NCBI GenBank assembly: GCA_030386875.1
Contig: CM059564.1
Location: 43,048,075 to 43,112,074, forward strand
Source: Morinoia aosen
Lineage: Eukaryota; Arthropoda; Malacostraca; Amphipoda; Talitridae
Direction of reading: 5' to 3'
Length of the DNA: 64,000 nt
Shown: positions 35,601 to 47,460 of the stretch, one piece after another
Layout of the letters: each line of letters opens with the position of its first letter
Numbering within the stretch: position 1 is the first letter of the stretch
Notes under the pieces: model-generated
Told to the model about the DNA's origin: nothing
What the model saw: only the letters and a program-made list of their open reading frames with translations
Database searches by the model: none
Made by a program: the position numbers and the translations under genes

Positions 35601-36363
35601 AGTCCCTCACAACTACTCAAATTGATGTTATTTGAGATATCACTTTTTTATCATCATCTTCAGCAATACATGCATCATTTGTATTTGTTTTTAATTACAG
35701 TGATGGAATGCATGTTCAAAATCCAGTCGTTCAAAACAGAAAAGAACCTTTTAGTTCTGAATGTACCTGAAAATGAATTGTCTTTATGTATTTATTGTTA
35801 CTCCTTTGCCATGCACTACTGACTAAAATACCCAAAGATTAGGAGGCTTCTAACAATATATCACAAATACACAACATACACAAACCTTTATTAGCTAATA
35901 CAAAAACATACCATGGAGGAAGAATCGGTTAACCCACAGGTCGGCACTCTCGCTGTCACTTCCTAATTCGGTGCTGCACTTTCAAGTGTAGGGAATATTT
36001 TCAAGAGTATATCGTCACTATCAACACTGTACACCACCACAAAACACGTTCGTCAGCTCTATCTAACACTATCCAGTCGTATTTAATCGGGTTCGATTAT
36101 CGTTGCACATTCATCGGCATTCCATTCGACATCGCAGTCAACGAGAAGAGTTTCGATTATAAAGCACACGAAAATCACTTAATACTCCATCACGAAGATA
36201 GAGACTCGCACGCACAGATTTGACAACACCAGTTGACCTAGCGTTTGAACGGCGTCTGCTTTAAAGCAGTTAAGTTCGTGCTCAACTTCGATCCCCCTAG
36301 GAGGGTGTGTCGTGCCCTGATGTTTCTTGCTCGACCCGCAACAGCTGACAACGCCTGGGCGCA
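35601..36363. other. Spacer, nothing recognised
   Basis: No repeat or gene supported; moderately GC-rich from about 35900. Confidence 0.45.
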
Positions 36364-36623
36364 GTGGTGCTAGTCTCTATATACGCGTGGTGTTAGTCTC
36401 TATATACGCGTGGTGCTAGTCTCTCTATACGCGGGGTGCTAGTCTCTATATACGCGTGGTGATAGTCTCCATATACGCGTGGTGCTAGTCTCTATATACG
36501 CGTGGTGCTAGTCTCTATATACGCTTGGTGCTAGTCTCTATATACGCGTGGTGCTAGTCTATACACGCGTGGTGCTAGTCTCTATAAACGCGTGGTGCTA
36601 TTCTCTATATACGCGTGGTGCTA
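36364..36623. repeat. 23-bp minisatellite, about 11.4 copies
   Basis: GTGGTGCTAGTCTCTATATA then CGC is repeated. One copy is 21 bp (GTCTATACACGC). Variants are single substitutions. Confidence 0.97.
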
Positions 36624-36650
36624 ATTAGCCGTCATGGCACTGCCTTTGTC

Positions 36651-36764
36651 ACGCTTCATTCCTACGAAAATTTGTCGACTATCTGCAGTCGCAGCATAGA
36701 TGGCCACACGCTTCATTCATACGAATATTTGTCGACTATCTGCAGTCGCAGCGTAGATGGGCAT
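36651..36764. repeat. Tandem duplication, period 57 bp
   Basis: CACGCTTCATTC then TTGTCGACTATCTGCAGTCG is present twice with about five differences. 57 is a multiple of three, so a 68-codon plus frame (36615-36821) shows the 19-residue repeat LHSYENLSTICSRSIDGH; no other evidence supports it as a gene. Confidence 0.95.
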
Positions 36765-37784
36765 GCGGTAGTTTGCACAGCGAGTTGGTATGCTTCTAAG
36801 GACAAGGATGAAGGATCTTGATACGGGCTAAATCGGATAAACATCTCCTTTAGCTTTTTCCTGCTGTAAGGTTTCTGGGAGATGGATAGGCTTAAGGTGA
36901 TTGCTGATCGAGAAGGGAAAGAAAGATGAGTCATAGTCATCTCTCGTAGGCAGAATTTAAGAGCTCGTGAGAAGAGTTTGTCATTTCTAAATCTAGCATT
37001 TTGATGAAAACGTGTCGAGAGTTTGGGCCAACTTAAACGTTTGATTATGGGATTTTTTGTAAAAAATTTTACACACTAATTAAGAAGGAATCTCAAGCGG
37101 CAACGTTGAAAGTTTTTTAATCCTAATATTTTGCTTATTTATGAATAAAAGTATCATACTGTTATACATTCTACCCTAAACAACAGCTCCTGGAGATAAA
37201 TGATTGAAATTCACTTCTAACAAATGATTTGAGCAAAGATATTGCAACTTAAGACTTTCATGAGTCAAGTCAGTCCAAAAGTCATTTCTGAAGTTTGTTA
37301 AGAAGATGGGCCAGGTTTTTTAACTATTTACGTCATGATATAATCGTTTGCGAAAGTTCTTGTGTCTTAGCTTTTTTGCAAAAATCTCGAATTTTAGCAT
37401 TTTTACGCAAAGCGTAAGTAGTTTGGCCAGAAAAATGGGTGAGTAACGCAGCCAAATTAACAGAAGAGCATTTTATGTCAGCTATACCGTCATAAATTGA
37501 AAATTTGACTCCAGATGCTCTTAGAAAATCCGTTCATGAAACAAATGGCGCGTATCAAATTACTGCTGGTGCACCCACGTAAAGGTCTGCTTATTTAGAC
37601 AATTTAAACAATTTATTGCCTGCTTCTTCGAATTAAATGCATTGAATTCAGTTAAATGCAGTCAGCAGAGAGGACACAACCTACAATTGTGCCCTGCCCT
37701 GTGTAACACAACGTAAGAGGATGCAAGTAGCTACTCAGTGCTACGCCGCCTGCCAAAATTACTCTCTTTAATATACTCATAATT
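36765..37784. other. Spacer, nothing recognised
   Basis: No repeat or gene supported. Confidence 0.45.
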
Positions 37785-38085
37785 AGTACATTTAAAATTG
37801 TTCTATACCTGTAAAATCTTAAAGTTTTCGGGCATTTTCCTCTGTAGTGAGCTTTCTTTTCAAGCAAGTTTTTCGTTTTTTTTCCAGATTTTTGGCCTGC
37901 TGCTCAAATTTTTGAACTCCTCAACTGCTGCTCAAATTTTTGAATATGCGAATTGCGCATCATAAGTGTTTTTAAAAATATCCACTACCAGCAAAATCTT
38001 AACGGAATATTGATTTCAAGCATTTTCATTTATAGAGAGCTTACATTTGTAGCAAGTTTTCCGATTTTTACAAATTTTTGAAGAA
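37785..38085. repeat. Diverged duplication, period about 190 bp
   Basis: GTAAAATCTTAAAGTTTTCG, GGCATTTTC..T, AGTGAGCTTTC and CAAGTTTTTCG (37811-37875) recur as GCAAAATCTTAACGG, AGCATTTTCATT, AGAGAGCTTAC and CAAGTTTTCCG (37992-38064). Between them GCTGCTCAAATTTTTGAA occurs twice (37901 and 37926). Confidence 0.75.
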
Positions 38086-40547
38086 GTGGTAGAATGCGGG
38101 TGCCTGCAACAATCGACGGGAAAGTTTTGTTTGCGGTTCAGAACAAATTATCGGGCCTGATTGCGCCTCATCAGCGATGCGGTGATTGTCTAGTGTCAAG
38201 TTTACACGGTTATTACGAGCAGATAATGAATGTAAATTGTGGAGTACTGAACCAGAGAAACAAGCGCTGTTCCAATAAAATAGATGATATCCAATTCTTT
38301 GCTCAGGGTGGTTCTCCGTTGACAGTATATAATTCAAATGGGTCATGATTATTTTGATCATGAGTTAATGGCTTATTGGGAAGATTGTAAGTAGCAGAAT
38401 TGGGAAATCAATTTTACTGCTCGATTACCTTTTTTTCTTTCCTCTGAAATACGAATAATGCAACTGCTCTATAGCTTTTCAGCTTGTATGGTAACAGTCA
38501 TTTTCTAAAAAGGTATCGAAATACATCAAATGTTATTTACTTATGCCGGAACGTGTATGAGCAATAAGCCCCAGCTGTGGTGCTTATTATATGTCACATT
38601 TTCACACATATTTAACACATTGTATACTTGTTAAAGCAAAATCCGTTTGACCGACCGTTGGGTACTGAAGGAAGATAATAGAGCTTGGTTTCTTCGGAAA
38701 TTACTGACAAAAGATTATTAGCAAGCTTATTACAAAACTTTGAAAATACTGAAATTTCAATATAAATCTCGGATAAGTACTAGCTACAGAGAAATGCCCA
38801 AAGGGTTTTTCAAAGAAAGACGTTATTTAGCTCTCAGAGACGAAAAAATAAAATTTACTTAAGAATGACTTCGTCCATCAAGCACCCTTTATTCCAAAGA
38901 AATTCGTCAATAATCACAGTATTTTTATCCTTTAATCCTTCTGGAAATTTTTACTAACGTTTATCAGTAGTTACATTCAGCAAAAAGTTTTATCATTCTC
39001 AACTTTCTGCACTTCAATACATAAAATATGTTCCTACAATTATACAAAATGATCCCAGCTGCTCGTGAGATAAGAAGTAAAGTAACACAGCTTCATAAAT
39101 ATAACACTTTCATGAACAATACTAAGTTGCATAAAATGAATCGTCGCACAGTTTGCTGCACTTCTCAGCTACTCCAAAAAGGCAGTTCACTGTACGCCCA
39201 GAACTAAGGCATGTAGCTACCTAACTCTTCTTCAAAATGTAAAATAAATAACTATTTTAGCAGCTCGTGCGGGGCTGTGTGAACACGAAAAAGCATCGCG
39301 GTCACCCTCCGCTGATTTTACACGCAAAGTTTGTCCGCCAGTTTTTTCTTGGTTGCAGGCACAAAAAGGCAAAAGAGAGAAAGCGAAGGTATCGAGACAT
39401 TCAGTTCACAGTTAACTTTTGATTCAGAAAAGTTCATGACCCGAGGAGCGTTTAGTGAAAATTTGTGTAGCTGAGTACTATAGTTCGTACATGCTCGACT
39501 ATCGGACACACTTGTTCCTACTATCGGTCACCCTCAACGACACGACAGGTAGATTTCGACTATTGTCTAAGGTTTCAGCTTTAAGTGATTTTGTTTCTTT
39601 CCATTTGGGGAGGTTCAGCAGGTTTCCGTGATCTGGAATGGGATATTTTATTTAACTGGTGAAAGGCGCTCTACAAAAACGAGAGATTTTTCCTGGGAGT
39701 GGAGATGTGATCAACGGGAGAAAGTTTGTTTAACAGTTTTCGTTGGGAGATTTATTTGAAAATAAAGTCAATTTGATTTTCAAGGCAAAAAACTTTTTTC
39801 GATATATTTTTGAGGTTTACACAGTTAACATAATTAAAAACTCCCTGCTTTCCTTCCAGCCTTCCAATTGACCTCGGAGGAACTACTTACAAGATACAGA
39901 TCGGCGCGCCAACAAGATAAAATGTCAAAAACATTACCCAGAAAAACGGAAGATTAGCTCCAAATTTGAGATAAGCGACGGGTTTCGCAATCCAAACTGC
40001 CATGACCACGACAGGGCACCAATTAGAGGATATTATTTCCCCAAACATGTAATGCCCTGCACGACGACGGGCATTTTAGCGAATACAAATAAAAGACATT
40101 CTTGCTTGATAAAAGACACCCGCCGCCGCCTCTGAGAAGCCAGATTTGGATCGATTTAAGCGGTCAACTTTGACCACTCCTATGATTTTTGCCGATCTCG
40201 ACTCTCCTGATGAATGTACGATCTCAGAACGCGCTGAAAGTATTGAGTTTCGCATTGGACATGTGCAGTCTGCATGATATACTTCAATTCCAGCAGCATC
40301 AAACGCATGTAAAGGGACGGTAGGAAGCAGTGCTTGTTACTGAAAGTTGCTCTGCCATTTGTAAAAAAGTAAATTTTAGTTTTAACGCTTTCTCTCCAGC
40401 ATTCGCTATTTCTGTATGACACAAATCTGTAACTTTCTGCATTTTAACGAGAATTTCAAGACGGTCGAAGACAAATCGTTCACGCTGACTAAACACGCCC
40501 ATGTCCGGCGTGTAGCTCTACACGCAAACTGTAATAAGAGCACTACA
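38086..40547. other. Long spacer, no gene recognised
   Basis: An ATG-started 84-codon plus frame (38094-38348, A at -3) is fully overlapped by a 97-codon minus frame; neither is recognised, so I call neither. Overlapping minus frames at 40180-40502 are also unconvincing. Confidence 0.4.
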
Positions 40548-40610
40548 CTCTACATAAGAATAAAACGTGTGCTACACCCTACATAGGAACGTGTGTGTGC
40601 TACACTCCTT
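40548..40610. repeat. Short tandem repeat, about 30 bp, 2-3 copies
   Basis: CACTACACTCTACATAAGAA, GCTACACCCTACATAGGAA and GTGCTACACTCC follow each other. Confidence 0.7.
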
Positions 40611-41545
40611 TCACCAATGCTTCTCGCTCTCAGTCACTGACATTAGGTATGCGTACTTTTTTATGTGTAACGTAGAGGCAATGCCACAAATTGTTTCTCT
40701 ATACCACGGCGTTTTTCCCCCCATTTTATCTTGTAACTCAGTTTTTATTCCCATAGTGAAAAAGGATCCAACTCTCGAAATTTATGCACTTTTACATTCG
40801 ATTTTCAAATATCTACAGTGATGTTTGCAGGAGTCGATGATGAATGTTTTGCAGCCTACACATATATGAAGAAAAATTATTCTAGTTATGAGTTTTTCGA
40901 TGGTGTTAATTTGTTAAGAGAAATTCTTAGCATCTGATGTTTTGTAAGTTGTCTTGAGTGTTGCGCGCCTGAATACTTAGAATATTACACGTATTTTCAG
41001 TTATCATTCTCCGATAGTTATAAAATTCCAAGTATTTTCCTACCTTATGTGCAGTTAAGTCTAAATGATGTGGAATTTAAGTTCAAAACGTGCAATATAT
41101 AAAAATCATTATCAACATGTGAAAAGACTTGAAGCATTGCAATTTTTTGTCTGCATGCTGATGAATATTTCTGTACTGCAAAATTCTTCAAACAATATCA
41201 GCACAGTAAAATGTACACGCTGATTTTGATCACGCAGAAAATTCGTGAGTTTGAGTTTAAAACAAGAAATTCTTGTTATTTTGCTAGGATTCCCTTACAT
41301 AAATTAACGTACAAAAATTAAAATTGAATATTGACTTTTCAATACCCTTTAAGTAGTTACTCCCAAACACCGTAATTTCGCACAAATTTCAAGGTGCTAA
41401 AAAATTTCAGCTAAAAAAAAATTTTTTTCAGTGTGATAAAAAAAAACTTCAATAATAATTCGTATAATTCGTACAAAAACTTCGAATGCTTACGACCTAT
41501 TTCTGGAAAATCTCCAGGAGTCACTAAGCTTGAGTGAACACTCAT
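40611..41545. other. AT-rich spacer, nothing recognised
   Basis: No repeat or gene supported. Confidence 0.5.
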
Positions 41546-41607
41546 ATCCAGTGTAAAGTCGTTTTTAATCATTAGTCATTATCCACTGCAAAGTCGTTTT
41601 TTGCAGC
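41546..41607. repeat. Tandem duplication, period about 34 bp
   Basis: ATCCAGTGTAAAGTCGTTTT and ATCCACTGCAAAGTCGTTTT are separated by TAATCATTAGTCATT. Confidence 0.8.
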
Positions 41608-41743
41608 CTGTGGCATCTCAAGTACTGCTCCTATTGCACTAGCGCCTCTAAAATATCAGCTGACGCAACACAAACACGTTTGCTTCGTGCCGTACGGACC
41701 CGCCAGAGAAGCTTGGCGTTGGCGCCCGACCGAAGCTACACAA
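41576..41743 (+). other. 55-codon open frame in a GC-rich patch, unknown
   Basis: Begins just after a TAG and ends at TAA. It reads ALAPLKYQLTQHKHVCFVPY then PAREAWRWRPTEATQ. It has no ATG, no splice signals I would rely on and no recognised family. Confidence 0.12.
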
Positions 41744-42057
41744 TAACACTGGCAGCATTATCGAACAGGGCGCTTCCCATCTTCCACCTGTGAACACCCA
41801 TTGTGTAAACATTAAGTTTGCCTTATACGAGTCACAGGATTGAGCAGCTTATAGCTTATTTTAACCTCAATACCGGGCCTCTGATTCCTTATTGACTGAC
41901 ACTTGCAGCGAATGCGTCATGTGAAGAAAATTGAACTGTTGTGCAATGAGCAATGTTGCGGGTTGAGTTCGCTGTAACCAAGCCCATAACGTCCTCGTTT
42001 TGGCCCTCGCAATTGAAACACGGACTAAAAAATGAATGAAAGGTGAGGAATTTGCGC

Positions 42058-42250
42058 TATCTGTTTATGAAGTTCTCAAAGCATACAAAGGTCATACCTG
42101 TTTTCCATTTGCTTTTTAAAATTCCATCGCAAAGACACCATCGATGGAAAAGATGAATGAATCTGTTTATAAAGTTCTGAAAGAGTCCGATGGTATATTT
42201 TGTCATGCTGGTTATTCATTTGCTTTTTTAAATTCCTTATAAAGACATTT
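42058..42250. repeat. Diverged tandem duplication, period about 108 bp
   Basis: ATCTGTTTATGAAGTTCTCA, ATTTGCTTTTTAAAATTCC and AAAGACA recur as ATCTGTTTATAAAGTTCTGA, ATTTGCTTTTTTAAATTCC and AAAGACA. Confidence 0.88.
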
Positions 42251-42949
42251 CTTTCTTTTTCTCAGAGTTGATCACTAGATGAAACAAGACGAAATTCCAG
42301 AACAAGACTCCGCAAATTATCGTTCTGCTCAGAACCTGAGCTCTGAAGGTCATCAACTGCTGATGGAGATATGATGGATTCACTGATGGCTAGCTCACGA
42401 AAAGCACACGATGAGCTACGAAAAATGAGAGCTCGAGCACCACAGGTAGAGAGATAAAGCATCCAATTTTGATTGATGCTAAGCTCGGTATAATTGCACG
42501 GCTCTCATTTACAATTCAGCTGCGCAGTATTTTTCTTTTAAGAAGTCACTCAAGCTGGTCAATCCCGCCTCGTCGTAAATCATGAGCTACTTTTTGATCA
42601 CTGTTGAACGGTAACCTTCGAGAAAGAAGATCTCTTCACAACTCTTCAAAAATTTAGCATTCGAAAACGAGCGAAAAAAGATGTTTTGAGCGTGTGAGCC
42701 TTCTTGTACCTACATGACCTGCCCTTAGTACGTCGCTCTCACCGTCGACCTTCCTCGGCAGACGAGCGTTCTCACGTCCGCGTATGAGAGGCACGTCGGA
42801 GCTTCTTCAGCTCGCTGCGAGCGATGATCTGCACGCATTTAGACGCGCAGGTGTGACTTGTAACCCACCTTCACGGCAGCGAGTCCGACTTATGGTATAC
42901 TTAAACAACACCCAACAGCATTATGACAAGAAATGACGTAGACTGATTT
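42251..42949. other. Mixed spacer, nothing recognised
   Basis: A GC-richer patch (about 42690-42870) contains no convincing frame. Confidence 0.45.
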
Positions 42950-43062
42950 CTGAGAAATCTTCCAAAAATCTTTCCAAATATTGTCCAGTAATCTTTCCAG
43001 AAAATATTTTAGAGATCTTTCCAGAAAATCTTCTAGAAATCTTTCTACGAAATCCTTTTATA
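42950..43062. repeat. Degenerate short repeat, core AATCTTTCCAGAA
   Basis: About seven imperfect repeats of TTCCAGAAAATCTT / AATCTTTCCA with variable spacing of 13-20 bp. Confidence 0.8.
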
Positions 43063-43098
43063 ATGAGAAGGGGATGAAGCCGTCCAAATTATGCTTGA

Positions 43099-43305
43099 AC
43101 TGAGACTAGTGAAACTAGAATAAGAGCGCAACTTATGACCACAGAACTCAAAATGCTGCTTTTGGAGCGTGCGTGACGCGAAACGGAGATGCTTTTCTCT
43201 GATGAGCAGTGAGAAAATGACTTGGAAATTCTCGACGAAATTTTAAAGTTTCGTTTCGAAACGCTTATGTTAAGATTGCATAGCAGCGACATGTACCCAA
43301 TATGA
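43099..43305 (+). pseudogene. Possible decayed coding fragment, two internal TGA
   Basis: One plus frame reads AQLMTTELKMLLLERA, TGA, RETEMLFSDEQ, TGA, ENDLEILDEILKFRFETLML and ends at TGA. The charged, leucine-rich character suits a helical or coiled-coil protein and persists across both internal stops. There is no start and no family match. An opposing 67-codon minus frame over the same DNA is serine-rich, as expected of an antisense shadow. Chance remains possible. Confidence 0.15.
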
Positions 43306-46300
43306 CAACATTCCGATGAGTTTCACACATTTAGGGAAGTTGGTGTAATTTGAGTTCGAAGTTAGTGTCTCTAAGTAACTGTACAAATGTACGGGATAAT
43401 TTCAATTTTTTTAGTAGTACACCTCACCTGCAATGATGCATCTTCGTGGGTCACGCTCCAGTATACTCAGTATTGCCATCGATTTGTTTAGATGGGATAA
43501 TTCTTCTTCTTCAGAGGCGATCTGTAAACGTCTCCTTCACGTAGACTACGACGGTACTCAGTGTTTAAATATTAAATACATTCATCCATGCGAATGAATA
43601 ACTAAATTTTTCCCTTAGACTTTGGCACGTATATATCCTTTTTCGTAAACTGCTTTTGCTTCTCTAAAATTTCAAGTTATGTAGATCCGCTGCATCTCTG
43701 AAGATCTTTACATTCTCTCGGCACATTGCGGAACTTTCCTCATATTCTCCTTCAACACTCCAAATACTTCAATATTTTGTACCTTTTGTGACTCCTATCA
43801 ACGTTAAAAGATAAAACATATCCAGATTAATAACCTTTACTCTGTATTCATGTGAACCGAAAGTCACTAAAATATGTTTTATTGTTGGTTTCTCATGTGT
43901 TTCGAACCAAAGGCTTACAACTTATCTAAAAAGTAATTATTTTTTAACAAAAAATTGTAAAATTAGTATTAACCAATGTATATAACATTACATTATCATT
44001 GGGTGATCTATAAAAAATTATTTGTATAATAGTGAGTATTATATGTTAAATAGACCATTGTAGATAAATTGCCCGGCGACTTTTACAACAAATGAAATAA
44101 GTATTATAATTTACTGCAATTACCGGACAAGCCAAGGCTTCAGAACGAGTAAATGAACATCAAACGTTTCTTAGAAGTAGATCTTCTTCAACGAAGGTCG
44201 AAAAGGTCACAAACTTGTTGTCAAATGGTTATTCACTCAGCAGTAATTACAGGGCTTTCTCGAGCGCCTTTTGCTCACCAATTAACACATTGTTCCGACC
44301 GAGCAGAACGCGAACAATTTCTGAGTGAGTGCAATTTTCTAGAGACTGAGAGCAACTTGTCGGCGTTTTCCAATTTTGTTCAAGCTATCAAGAGACTCCG
44401 ATTCTTGATTCTTACGAATTAAAAATGTTAAATCTAGACTGTTTCATTGCATTGCATGTTAATGCCTGTAAACAGTACATGGGCTGTCCAAAAAAAACGT
44501 AAAGATCTTAGAATTATGAACTTTAAAGCAAAATTTATGGAAAAAAAAATCAGTGATGATGATGAATGACAAAAGAATTAAATTTTACAAATGTTGCATT
44601 GAAAGTATTCAAAAATTTAAGAAAGCTTCCAGAAGGTTAAATTATTCTCTGTTATTGATAGAAATGCAAACTTTCAATTTTTATCATATTCCTTTCAAAT
44701 GAGTGTCCTTGGTTTTAATAGGTATTTTAAATTAAAAACTGCCAAAATTTCTCCATTTAATGTTAAAAAGAAAATGATAACATAGAAAATATTGCTCATA
44801 AGAGTAATATTTCCCGTAAACTTCGTCGTCATTTGTAAAGTGCAAAATACTCCTCAGTATTGAATACTAATCGTGAAATGTGGAGTAGTAAGTAGTTCAG
44901 ATCGTCACTAAGAACATAATCTCGTTTCAGTTGAACGCGCTTTCGCAAAACATACCAAACATGGACTTCAATTACCTCCATGTAGCATTTCCTACGCGGT
45001 CGCTAAACTGCACTTGAACCACTCTTTCAATGCCACATTTCATGTTCCTTTAAAATGGGCGAGCATCTCTTGATAGCAGAGAAGACGCTCTTATCAATCC
45101 AAGCTCTCTGCCTTCTTCCGCTGTACAACAGCATGATTTGCTACCGCAATTCTACCTGGACCTGAGACACTACAACTTGATGACTTCGGTTACGAAAAAG
45201 TTCAAAGAGAAACCGGTACTTTTTTCTGTTGCAGGTTTCAGTGTGGAGGCGTTTACAAGCGAGTGCGCTAATGTCACAATTATAGTTTCAGCAATATCAA
45301 GAGTCTGATGACGTAAGCCTTGAAGAAATACCTAAACAAATGTACCTCGTAGAGGGCAGTAGAGAAGGAACGGAATATGTGGTCAATGCAAGCAAAAATT
45401 TTGGTTGCAACTGAACGATTGACGCGACCTATTCCACAACTCATCTTTTACAGCTGGATAATGCAGTGTTCCAAAAAAAAGAGATCATAATTAATCATTT
45501 ACACTCATGGTTCTTCGTCATTCTTCCCTTTATATGTCATGTTCTTCTATTTAAACTTATTTAGTATTACAAGAACTAATATAGTACTTATGTACAACTC
45601 CTTTTTTACTGACGATTCTACTACGTCGACAACTGCTGCTCAAATAACTGCTCTCAATCCCTGAAGGTTACTCCATTTTCAAGTGTCATGTTAGGAGAAG
45701 TTCACGAAGATCGAAAGCAGTAATTTTCACTCTCCATGCTTAATTCGGTCTCTAGAAAACAGTTACCTATTAAAGTCTTTTAATTCTGCTAGAACTGCAT
45801 GATAAAATAATTCACGAAGTTATCACGCGGTTAAGTTCGAAGCTTAAGAACGAACGAGTCCGTAAATAAGGAGTCCAGTACGATGTGTTAGGCCATTCTC
45901 TCCTTTCCTCTGCTGCCTGATGTTTTAAAGACGCGTGCTTTGCAACCGACTCACGAAAACCAAGGGTCAAGAGATCAGTGTTCGAATTTGAGCAATACGA
46001 GCCTTCCTTTCACCTGAAACAGATCACTCAGGGAGCAACTTCCTGCTCAAGTGAGATCAAACTTGCGTTCCACGCTTGGTTTAAATTATCTCTATTAAAG
46101 CAAAAATTTCTCGTCTCGAACATAATGCAATAAATTGGATAAAAATGAGCACTTTCCTCCCAATTTGTATTGAATAGTTTGGGGCCAGCACTATTCTTTC
46201 AGACATCATTATTGGGATTAACATTATAACCAAGCGAGTCAATTTATTGTACTCGTGTCTTCATAAACACCGAATGTTATTTAAATACATTTAAAGCATC

Positions 46301-46664
46301 AGCATTTTCTCTGTTTTTATTGGTAGGTGACTCAACCCAAGTTTGCCTTAAGATCTTGACCCTTATGCTCACAAAACACTAATTATATGATTTAACGAGC
46401 AGGAAAATTCTTCTATATTGTTTCGTAGGAGTAAAGTGTACGTTGATCAACAATATAGCTACAAATTTCGGTAGATAGAATTGTTTTGTACTCTCAATGT
46501 GTTCTAAAATAAAGATATCGGACTCTTAACCTATATAGCATTCATGTGTCCTGTTTTGTTTTGGCACCACCAAAACAAATATATATTTACCTTTTTGGAA
46601 ACTGATTACCAAAACACATGTGTCCAAACTTCCAGTCTTGACCTTGATAAGGGGAAGTTATATC
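43306..46664. other. Long spacer, no gene recognised
   Basis: No array or recognised gene in 3.3 kb. GGGCTGTCCAAAAAAAACG at about 44480 resembles a mariner terminal repeat but has no partner. TGTTTTGGCACCACCAAAAC near 46554 is a short inverted repeat. Confidence 0.4.
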
Positions 46665-46870
46665 TAACATACTCTCTCTCCGGAATCCTGTCTTGAAAAT
46701 ATACAAGGAATACAATGTTTAACATATTTTTCTTCACGATCCTGTAATGGAGAAGAAATTTAATCGTTAACATATTTTCCCATCACAATCCGGTAATACA
46801 GAAGTAATGTAAATGTAATGTAATCGCTAGCACATTTCCCTTACACACTCGGGCTATGCAAAAGCTACGG
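46665..46870. repeat. Degenerate repeat, about 50-62 bp, 4 copies
   Basis: CTAACATACTCTC, TTAACATATTTTTC, TTAACATATTTTCCC and CTAGCACATTTCCC each precede an AATCCTGT/AATCCGGT-like block and an AAGTAATG- or GAAATTTAATCG-like tail. Confidence 0.75.
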
Positions 46871-47365
46871 GACAGCACTGATCTCTTAGCTTAACATTAA
46901 CACTTACTGTTTTTATTTCATAAGATCCATGCTAATAGTCGTGTACATCCCGGACTATTCGGTCATTCAGTATTGCGAACTTTCAACGATTGTCTGACTT
47001 ATCAAACACACCGATTTTAAGGCATCAAGAATAACTTTACTTACTTGTAACTTCATTCTTTGATCTCAGACAACTAAATCAGGTCAAACCTAAGATAAAA
47101 AAAAAGAAAAATTCACTAGAGCTCGTTATTCATATTTAATTACATTAGTTTCAGAGATACACTTTCAATAATTCTCTACTAATGCCACCGACACTTATAC
47201 ATCTTTTATGGAATTCCCTCATATAGAACAATGTTGAATCATAAGGTTAATGCCCATGCCCAAACATGCCCAGCACACAGGTTAATGAGAAACGTTCGCG
47301 AAAGTTACACAATTTACTGTTTGCTGATAGATTATTACAACTGCTCCTTGAAACACTGCAATACA
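46871..47365. other. Spacer, nothing recognised
   Basis: No repeat or gene supported. Confidence 0.5.
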
Positions 47366-47460
47366 GGGTGCGTTAAATTCAACAACCGCCGCCCAGAGTG
47401 CTTTAAAATTCAATAATCGCTGCCCCGGGGGCGTTCAAATTTCATAATCGCCGCCCCGGC
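47366..47460. repeat. 30-bp tandem repeat, 3 copies
   Basis: Each copy runs G-GCGTT..AAATTCA, then AATCGCCGCCCC or a close variant. It is notably GC-rich for this window. Confidence 0.88.

Noticed and set aside
36615-36821. 68-codon frame with a 19-residue repeat as a small repeat protein
   Set aside because: The repeat is a plain 57-bp DNA duplication and the frame has no other support.
38068-38361. 84-codon plus ORF and 97-codon minus ORF over the same DNA
   Set aside because: They are mutual shadows. Neither resembles a known protein, and the expected number of such frames by chance is not small.
44478-44505. GGGCTGTCCAAAAAAAACG as a mariner terminal inverted repeat
   Set aside because: No inverted partner within several kilobases, no TA duplication and no transposase text seen.
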